In this document: piece by piece, positions 43,601 through 49,606 of the stretch
Layout: each line of letters opens with the position of its first letter
How positions within the stretch are numbered: position 1 is the first letter of the stretch
NCBI GenBank assembly: GCA_947649365.1
Contig: CANSRH010000013.1
Coordinates: forward strand, 1 to 49,606
Reading direction: 5' to 3'
Origin: an uncultured Mycoplasmatota bacterium
GTDB taxonomy: Bacteria > Bacillota_I > Bacilli_A > RF39 > UBA660
DNA length: 49,606 bases
Translations under genes and position numbers: made by a program
Notes under the pieces: generated by a model
The model's input: only the letters and a program-made list of their open reading frames with translations
The model's database searches: none
What the model was told of the DNA's origin: nothing

Positions 43601-46600
43601 ATCTAGATAATACGTTAGAGCAGAACTTCCTGTATATTTGCTTAAACTATTTGCAAAGAATGTATGTGTTGCGTTGGTTCCTAAATTTCCTGTTAATACT
43701 TCTTCTGTTAAGTTGTCAATCGTCATAGAGTCTTTGTACATTTTTCCTTCAAAGAATAGAAGATCGGATACTTTCGCCCCACCAATTTCAAAATGATACC
43801 ATCTATGGTAGTAATTGTAAGCGTATAAGATTTTGTCTAATCTACCACTATCAATTAGTTCTTGTTTTATCTTGTTGTTTAAAAGTTCACTATCCATATT
43901 TAGGATACTATTTCCATCATTTTGCAATAATTGTAGAGCTATTTCTTCTGCAAGCGGCTTCATCATTTCATTATAATGGTCACGATATAATCTACTATCT
44001 CCTGCAGTGGTTAATGGATCGAGTTTACTAGCATAATCAATATTGCTTATGTAATTTTTTACTGTTTCTACAATGGATGTGGCTTCTTTGATGGTGTAGT
44101 TGTTGAATGCATATTCTAAGTCAAAATCGTTGATTGTATATATAGCTATATTTTGTTTTGTTTCTTTGAATGTTAGGTTGTATTCTTGTACAGAATAATC
44201 TTCAAAGACAACTTTTATGCTAGTTAAGCTGTTTTGATTTTGGCTTGTTAAGTAGGTTTGTAATTTTCCGTCTCTATATGGCAAAATATGTTTGATTATT
44301 TTTGTATTTAATAGATGGTCATTTTGTAATTTCAATCCATCTTCAATTAGGTATTTTGCATCATAATAAGGCATTAATTTATTAATGTTGTGGTACAATA
44401 TGTCTTTTTCTTCCGTATATCCATTGATTTTTTTGATTCGTGAATAATCCGGGATATACAATTTATTGTTGTTTGGTTTTTCGTCATCTGTAGTTTCTTC
44501 TGTAAATTTCGCTACTTGTAATACTGGTGGTTTGTCATAAGAAACATCGCTGATATCCCAAACGGTTTCATCAAAGTTTACATTGTTTTTGAAGAATTCT
44601 GTTGTAAGTTCTTCTTTTGTTACTTGTTTTACACGATTTCCTGATGCATTTGTTACTAGTCCAGAGTTTGCAAGTTCGTAGTTGTTTGTTGATGTTGCAT
44701 GTACTGTAGAACCATGAATACTATAGAAATTGCTTCCTGTTGATAAGCTGACATTGTTGATTAAGGCAGTGTTATTGTTTAAAGCAAGACCTACAATGTC
44801 TCCATTTAGTCTAGCACTTACATTATTTGTGTATGTAACTTTGGTTAGACAGTTTTCTATAGTGATTAATTCTGTTCCGTCTCCTGTACCTAGAATTCCA
44901 CTGATTCCATTTCCGTCTTTGTTCTGTGTAGAGTTAAGGTCTCCTTCCACATAACAATTTTTAATTGCTCCACCAATCATGTTCCCCACAATTCCTCCTA
45001 CTCTTATGTGAAGAGAAGTGGTAATTTTGAAGTTGGTTACACTACTTTGTTCTATGGTTGTTGAGGTTGCTTCTCCTAGTATTCCTCCTACTCGGTTGGT
45101 ACCAGAAATTAATGTTAAGTCTTTTACATGAACATTTCGTATTGTTGTATTGGTTGCAATGTTGGCAAGTGGTCCTCTGCTGTTTACTCCAGATAATTTT
45201 GGACTTTCTAAGACTAAATTTTCTATCGTTGCAGATTCAAGTGTATCAAATAATGGTTTAGATAGGTTATATATTTTATGTCCATTTCCATTCAATGTTC
45301 CCATAAAGGATGAGATTAATGTGTTTGTATTTTTAGTGATTATGGAAGCATCGTAATCACGAGTTAATGTGAAGGTTCCATTTGGATTTGCTTCCATTTC
45401 ACGAATTAGGCCTTCTAACGTAATATTTTCTGCTACACCATTGTTCATACTTCCAAATACAATTTCTAGTTTGTCTTGTTTATTATCACTCGTATATTGT
45501 ACAACATTGTCAAAATCTAATGTTAGTTTTAATTGGTTGTCTTCAATTCTATATCCTGTGATTTTTGTATAGAAAGTGGGCATTTGTTTTAAGAATACTT
45601 TGGCAATGTAGTTATCTAAGTTAGAAAGATCACTTTCACTTAACTCTTTTACTTCAACGACTTCACTTTCATTTTGTTTATAAATGGATGTTCTTATGAT
45701 GTCTTTCATTTCAAATTTACGTGCGCCAAGAGTAATGTCTGCTTCTAAAAGGGTTACATTTTTGTATTCATTAGCATCTTCTTCTAATACATTCATGTCT
45801 AAATCATAATCTGCTATTACTTTTACAATGTAGTTTTGATTTTCTTCTGGTTGGAAAGTAATTGTGTTGTCACTTTTTTCTAACGCTTGTTCTTTTACTA
45901 TGCTTCCATTTTTTAGAACAAGAACTTTCCCACTTGTTATTGTTTCTTCATCATCGATTACTTTGAAGGAAGCAGAAATCGTTGCGTCCATATTTTCTTT
46001 GTAACCAAATTGTTCTATTGTTGGTTTGTCTTTTAATACAGTTACTTTGATTTCGTTGTTTTCTGTTAGGATTAATTCTTTGGAGTTACTTAAAGTGATT
46101 TTTTCTATTTTCGCTGTTTTCACTCCAGAAGTTCTGTGACTACTGATTGTTAAATAATAAGCATTTTCTTTTTTTGTTAATGGATATTCCTTTCCATTGA
46201 CCACTGCTTTTATTGGTTCAAAAGTAGTTGAATTGGTACTTTCAAAACTAATGGTGATTGGTTCTGATTTACCAAAGTATTTTGTTTCTCCATTTTCATT
46301 GTAAGTTTTGATATTTTTTAAATCGAGTTGATAGTCTGCTATCAATTCGACTTCTTGAGTTGCAAGCGTTTCGTCAGTGATTCGATTGTCTTCTTCTGGT
46401 GTTCCTTCTAACGTATTGCTGTCTAAATCGTACGTTGCATTGATTTTTAATGTGTATTTTTTTGATGGCTCTACTTGGAAAGTTAATTCGTTGTGTCCTT
46501 TGTTTATCGCTTTTTCAATCGAAACTCCATTGCTTGTCAAGATTGCTTTTCCACTTAAGAATGTGTTTTCTGCATCTTCTATGTCAAAACGTAAAATGAC

Positions 46601-49288
46601 TTCTTTTGTATTTAGATTGTCTGTTTGAGCAAAGTTTTTGACAACTGGCTTGTCTTTTAGTACTTCTACTTGTATTGTTTCGTCCGTTGTTGCAACTGCT
46701 CCATTACTATAAGTAAATTTAGTAATAGTTAGTGGATAGATTCCACTTGTATTCCCTACATTTAACGTTGCTTCGTAATTTCCATTGTCTAGTTTTACGG
46801 CAATACAATTGATGTTGTTGATAAGTATTCTTGTAATGTCTTCCTTTTTGTTGCTTTCTAAATCAAATGTTAATTTTACTATTCCACCTTTATTTATATA
46901 ATTGCTACTTGGCGTGATGCTTTTAATGGTTATTCTAGGGTCTGCTTCTACCGTTTTTTCTTCTGCAAGTTCATTTGTTATTGTATCTGCATCATTTCCT
47001 GTTAAATTGTAAGTGAAATGTATTTTCACCTTGTAAGCGGTTGTCATGTGTGTTGGGAAGAATTTGTTTACCATTCCGTCACTTAGTACTTCACTACGCG
47101 GTATGTTTATGTTTCCAATTTCATTGTCATTAGCATCTAAAACTTGTAGGTTTAATTCTGTTACTGCCTCGTCTAAGTCTTCTAGTTTAAACATGACTTT
47201 TAATTGATGCATTTCTGTAAATTCTGTTGTGGATAAGTCGAAGATTTTTGGTTTTCTTTTATTGACTTGAATGGTTATGGTGTTGTTTTCTGTTATTGCA
47301 AATTTTTTACCATTGGATAGAGTAATTTCATCAATTTGTATGGTTTCTTTCCCCAACTCTGTTAACGCGTCTAATGTTGCAATAAATTTCCCATTGTCTT
47401 CTTCTACTTCGTATTCTTTTTCACCAACTTTAATTGTTTTTGGAATATGTTTGGTTGAATTACTACTTTCAAAAACAAGTTTTACTTGATCTTCTTTGCT
47501 AAAACTAGTTGTTTCTTGGTCTTCTTTGTATGTTTTTAGATTTCCAAATGTGAAGTTGTATTCAATGAGTAATTGTAATTCTTTTTCATAGGATTGAATT
47601 CCTTTGTGTGTTTCGTCTTCTTCCGTGTTACTTAGGTTGTAGTTTAGGATAATGTTTGCTATGTACTCTTTTTTCTCTTCTACTGAAAATTCAATTCGAT
47701 TTTCACCTTTTACTATGTTTTCTTGGGCTACTAAAGATTGATTTTCATCAAATAACTCTACATAGGCATTTTCTATACTATTTTCGGTGTCTATGATGTT
47801 AAATGTTACAATTAATTTTGAATCTTCTTGGTTTTCTTCTACTTTGTAGTTTTCCATGTAAGGAATTTCTTTTAAGACATCGATTTTAAATGTGTAGTTC
47901 ATTTTTATTGTTTTGTCGTTGTCTAATAAGGCTTCACTTATGGTGAAATTTTTTATTCCAGGTGTATTTCCAGAATTTATTTTTATTACATAAAGAGACG
48001 TGTTTGGTTCTTTTTCCACTGTATATTCTTGATTGTTGATTTTAACTTTTTTGATTGCTGCTCCAAAACTAACGTCAGCATTCAATTTGACTAAGATTTC
48101 TTGATTTTTGTTTGGATACGCATTTTCTATGTCAATGTTGGCTATTTCTACATCGTATTCTAATGTTTTTTCTATTTTTTGGATTAAAATAGTTAAATCG
48201 GTGATTGTGATTTTACCATCTGCATTCATGTCAGCATTTTCTAGGTATTCCCCATCTAATTTTTTTAAGTTTACTAAATGTAATTCTAATAGACTTACAT
48301 CGGCATAGTTGATTTCTGCGTCTCCATTGAGTTCTCCTTTTTTTGCAAAGTTGTAGGCAAAAACACAAGTTGTTCCTACAAATTCAGCAATGATGATTCC
48401 AAGGAATAGTAAGGATAAGTTTATGGTTCTATTTTTGTCTTTTCCTTTGTGTTTGATATATAAAATAATGATAATGATTAATTGCACCAATACAAAAATT
48501 AAAATCCAAATGTATTTGTCATTTGTTTTTTCTATTTTTTCTGGTTGTTTGTTTTCATTATTTTCAGAAGGATTTTTTTCTGGTTTTGTTGGTTTGTCTT
48601 GGTCATTGTTCCCTTCATTTTGGTTGTTTTCATTTTCAATGGCATCTTTTATGTCATCTGGATTGTTGTTGATATCACCATTTACAGTGTTTCCCCCTAA
48701 TACTTCTGAAGGTTTTGTTGTATTACTCGTACTTCCTCCTTGCGTTGGTTTGTCAGGAGTTGTTGGAGGATTAGGAGAAACAGGTTCTGTTGGAATGGTT
48801 TGTTGCTCTTTTACTATGTTAATCGCTACTTCTGTATTGTTTAATGCAATGTCTTTTTTTCCTTCTGATGTACTTATCTCTTTTATTTTAATGATGGTTT
48901 TCGTTGGGTCCACATTGGCTTTTGCTTTTAATGTTAGTTTTATTACATTTTCTCCTATTTTGGTGCCTACTTTTCGAATGGCTACAAATTCTTGAGTTTG
49001 AGGATTGTATTTTAAGCTTTCCCAATTGTTTTGGCATGCAAAATCACTTTGAACAATTTCTTCAAAGATTGATTTATCATATTCTAATGTTCCTATAATG
49101 GCATTAATTCCTTTTTTTATGTCATGAAAGTTGTCCAAAGATAAGGTAATTTCTACGCTTTCATTCGCTTTTAATTCGGTGATGTTTGCGTTTAATTTTG
49201 CATCAATCGTCTGTGCTAAGACTGATTGTATTCCAATGAAAATGCTAATAATTAGCAATGTTATGATTCCCATGATTTTCTTTTTCAT
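40637..49288 (-). CDS. Giant surface protein: cohesin, membrane hairpin, dockerin, repeats and M26-type metallopeptidase
   Basis: 2883 residues. Signal peptide 1-25 (SVLA|Q). Cohesin-like beta domain 26-160. Pro/Asn-rich linker 162-255. Two membrane helices (259-278, 290-312) joined by a basic loop (KHKGKDKNR), leaving both ends outside. Type I dockerin 319-374 (NGDAEINYADVSLLELH and NADGKITITDLTIL). Four repeats of about 205 residues (378-1187). A GLUG-like beta-helical block (about 1300-1590). A peptidase part with HEFEH at 2105-2109 and a third ligand Glu probably in LQLET, 22 residues on, fitting the M26 IgA1-protease/ZmpB class. Further GLUG-like blocks follow to the C-terminus (2417-2883). 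No LPxTG. ATG at 49288 follows GGAG; the open frame extends 22 codons upstream. Target protein unknown. Confidence 0.9.
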   Translation of the reverse strand: MKKKIMGIITLLIISIFIGIQSVLAQTIDAKLNANITELKANESVEITLSLDNFHDIKKGINAIIGTLEYDKSIFEEIVQSDFACQNNWESLKYNPQTQEFVAIRKVGTKIGENVIKLTLKAKANVDPTKTIIKIKEISTSEGKKDIALNNTEVAINIVKEQQTIPTEPVSPNPPTTPDKPTQGGSTSNTTKPSEVLGGNTVNGDINNNPDDIKDAIENENNQNEGNNDQDKPTKPEKNPSENNENKQPEKIEKTNDKYIWILIFVLVQLIIIIILYIKHKGKDKNRTINLSLLFLGIIIAEFVGTTCVFAYNFAKKGELNGDAEINYADVSLLELHLVNLKKLDGEYLENADMNADGKITITDLTILIQKIEKTLEYDVEIANIDIENAYPNKNQEILVKLNADVSFGAAIKKVKINNQEYTVEKEPNTSLYVIKINSGNTPGIKNFTISEALLDNDKTIKMNYTFKIDVLKEIPYMENYKVEENQEDSKLIVTFNIIDTENSIENAYVELFDENQSLVAQENIVKGENRIEFSVEEKKEYIANIILNYNLSNTEEDETHKGIQSYEKELQLLIEYNFTFGNLKTYKEDQETTSFSKEDQVKLVFESSNSTKHIPKTIKVGEKEYEVEEDNGKFIATLDALTELGKETIQIDEITLSNGKKFAITENNTITIQVNKRKPKIFDLSTTEFTEMHQLKVMFKLEDLDEAVTELNLQVLDANDNEIGNINIPRSEVLSDGMVNKFFPTHMTTAYKVKIHFTYNLTGNDADTITNELAEEKTVEADPRITIKSITPSSNYINKGGIVKLTFDLESNKKEDITRILINNINCIAVKLDNGNYEATLNVGNTSGIYPLTITKFTYSNGAVATTDETIQVEVLKDKPVVKNFAQTDNLNTKEVILRFDIEDAENTFLSGKAILTSNGVSIEKAINKGHNELTFQVEPSKKYTLKINATYDLDSNTLEGTPEEDNRITDETLATQEVELIADYQLDLKNIKTYNENGETKYFGKSEPITISFESTNSTTFEPIKAVVNGKEYPLTKKENAYYLTISSHRTSGVKTAKIEKITLSNSKELILTENNEIKVTVLKDKPTIEQFGYKENMDATISASFKVIDDEETITSGKVLVLKNGSIVKEQALEKSDNTITFQPEENQNYIVKVIADYDLDMNVLEEDANEYKNVTLLEADITLGARKFEMKDIIRTSIYKQNESEVVEVKELSESDLSNLDNYIAKVFLKQMPTFYTKITGYRIEDNQLKLTLDFDNVVQYTSDNKQDKLEIVFGSMNNGVAENITLEGLIREMEANPNGTFTLTRDYDASIITKNTNTLISSFMGTLNGNGHKIYNLSKPLFDTLESATIENLVLESPKLSGVNSRGPLANIATNTTIRNVHVKDLTLISGTNRVGGILGEATSTTIEQSSVTNFKITTSLHIRVGGIVGNMIGGAIKNCYVEGDLNSTQNKDGNGISGILGTGDGTELITIENCLTKVTYTNNVSARLNGDIVGLALNNNTALINNVSLSTGSNFYSIHGSTVHATSTNNYELANSGLVTNASGNRVKQVTKEELTTEFFKNNVNFDETVWDISDVSYDKPPVLQVAKFTEETTDDEKPNNNKLYIPDYSRIKKINGYTEEKDILYHNINKLMPYYDAKYLIEDGLKLQNDHLLNTKIIKHILPYRDGKLQTYLTSQNQNSLTSIKVVFEDYSVQEYNLTFKETKQNIAIYTINDFDLEYAFNNYTIKEATSIVETVKNYISNIDYASKLDPLTTAGDSRLYRDHYNEMMKPLAEEIALQLLQNDGNSILNMDSELLNNKIKQELIDSGRLDKILYAYNYYHRWYHFEIGGAKVSDLLFFEGKMYKDSMTIDNLTEEVLTGNLGTNATHTFFANSLSKYTGSSALTYYLDGVIRNIGGYEDINDWFTEHFNSIGILAEIPVENHPEVKYRAWDRLKGFQNFILPLSTLPKHAGYIISGPAQFQVGAQRVYIDDPTTASGQNTVRNHVKNHVALIKRQFDTMAGSFHVESWNSFTIMVYDTVKTITGYKTSYFPGTNIPMGTSPVTTWNRSGTTTEPFSKNFNEAVGAWQYGSAAGVGNTAGFLWFIARPGLTNYDTWTHEFEHALYDKIMLFRKGARLQLETYTEGNVQQNENWSNNNISGYDVGPYYFNFAFTLGKESMATQNLTPERINTREKLESYFKGQFDALELLDYVSAKAFIQLTPEEQAKIATRMNTSAGWSTWGTITKAQAEAMNLTTLESLWDNRIMLRPNNAWGVSVRGLVPINSIGANDYGYESIWVTRWYMGHYDNGYADAFSNKKNMFEMLGYAGVDGYVTFGSKMSSSDLDAIQKITLAKTGTAMNWKEYRMSRYAEIESKKDNKYVNIDLMIEQFVEALRSDAKTGNRNVTGGTNLRKIYYHYLKRVTNDFIDDPLGTNLEMTHIKTAEELVNKINAEPYGYYILDNDIDFSGMTQNITQTFMGKLDGNGHKIIGNKIPIFQKIRYGYVKDLILERTDIPMNIANVGALSTRIEYSVIENVKAKELQLNFGGRNDISLIGGSVGTTITSGIEVETLKNKITSIEDFLKLNDNPGGIYVLETDLDFTDYTGVGSVITTTFTGKLDGNGHTLSNLTNMSLFTSVTGTIENVNIKNFTNIGTATTDDVTAFAKLTNGATLRNLKFENITLEGRHRVAVVTSFDNANSTFENISVKNANVKGSGVYVSTFIGRKYGGVIRNVFVEGTMEITTTENGGIVGAFQKGGTLENVVSKVNIIKTGNTYTPVDKSEYNGGIVGNIYDNPIIRNSIALGNMEGFTTADGEEKIPYKVTGAAVASILASIENVYEYVGSHGFSSIVEETASKIKEATEEQIHTKEFYKENLHFDDTIWNLDDVINNGYPDLK
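45725..48155 (-). repeat. Four tandem ~205-residue repeats in the giant surface protein
   Basis: Each unit has a beta part A (about 100 residues, with the pattern KTYNE...SFESTNST...GKEY...TISSHRTSG...ITLSN...VTVLKDKP) and a part B (about 105 residues, with LxVxFxIxDxEE...YxVKVxADYDL). Units start near 48155, 47540, 46930 and 46320. Units are diverged, arguing against recent duplication. Confidence 0.75.
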
Positions 49289-49521
49289 ATTACTACTCCT
49301 CACATTAAAATTCTCTACTATTATATTAGTAGAAAAATCAGAATTTTTCAACAATCTTTATTACATTCTATGTGATAATGTTGATTTTTTTCTTTATTTT
49401 AATGAAAAAAAGAAAATTAGTTCAACTACTTCTTTTTACTTCTACTTATTTATAAGATTGCCTTTTTTTCTATAATTATGAATCATGTTATAATTTTTAG
49501 AGAGAAAGTTTTTGGAAATTT

Positions 49522-49596
49522 ATGGCAACTTTTTTCAGATTTAAAAAACCTCACCCTACTTTAACAGTTTTAAATAGAAATATGAATCTAGGCTAG
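49522..49596 (+). CDS. Possible 24-residue basic peptide
   Basis: A frame MATFFRFKKPHPTLTVLNRN followed by MNLG and TAG. Upstream are TATAAT (about 49487-49492) and GGAAA eight bases before ATG. Short and unconserved-looking; it may be a leader of a gene beyond the window or chance. Confidence 0.25.
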   Translation: MATFFRFKKPHPTLTVLNRNMNLG

Positions 49597-49606
49597 GTAA
49601 AATCTA

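Overview
The window is a low-GC, Gram-positive-type (Bacillota, Bacilli-like) chromosome segment. The 16S rRNA, the intrinsic terminators with T-runs, the purine-rich ribosome binding sites and the gene content (CdaA/CdaR, Ntdp, YebC, HtpG, Ku/LigD, a SipW-type signal peptide) all fit a gut or anaerobic member of this phylum. TGA and TAG act as stops in intact genes, so the standard bacterial code applies. Most genes lie on the minus strand.

Region 1-14.2 kb is mostly conserved core. It starts inside a 16S rRNA gene (minus) with its promoter and boxA, followed by ntdp, an S41 peptidase, a membrane-anchored thioredoxin-like protein, an unlisted 37-residue double-glycine peptide, enolase, a DUF308 membrane protein, a LolA-like lipoprotein, a DUF378 protein, the c-di-AMP pair cdaA-cdaR, yebC, a patatin phospholipase with a ZIP metal transporter, a TasA/camelysin-like secreted protein, a small anchored protein, and tRNA-Gly(GCC).

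Region 14.2-20.1 kb, just after the tRNA, is an AT-rich accessory island. It holds a decayed geranylgeranyl-reductase-type flavoprotein, a four-gene operon (two GNATs, a P-loop kinase, an S51-type peptidase), two promoter-hairpin-terminator leaders, a CxxC mini-protein, an ORF6N protein with a PLD-like tail, and a frameshifted GNAT.

Region 20.1-21.2 kb holds the strongest RNA candidate: a roughly 500-nt structured RNA with its own consensus promoter and terminator. It lies directly upstream of a small polytopic membrane protein resembling CNNM/CorB proteins. Size, context and partner recall the OLE RNA/OapA ribonucleoprotein, but the assignment needs a covariance-model test.

Region 21.2-34.7 kb carries a translationally coupled NT5C / 2-hydroxyacid dehydrogenase / PepD operon, htpG on the plus strand, and a Ku-LigD end-joining operon. 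The latter begins with a coiled-coil protein and a very diverged RNase II/R-like (RNB) protein that seems to lack the catalytic aspartates. Then come a GH25 lysozyme, mutY with a NERD-HRDC gene, and a radical SAM/SPASM gene broken by a TAG immediately after its CxxxCxxC motif.

Region 34.7-49.6 kb holds a PNPOx-fold protein, a DUF4474 protein, an ABC exporter, a CtpE-like P-type ATPase, and a giant 2883-residue surface protein. That protein combines a cohesin-like domain, a two-helix membrane hairpin, a dockerin, four ~205-residue repeats and an M26-type zinc peptidase flanked by GLUG-like beta-helical blocks.
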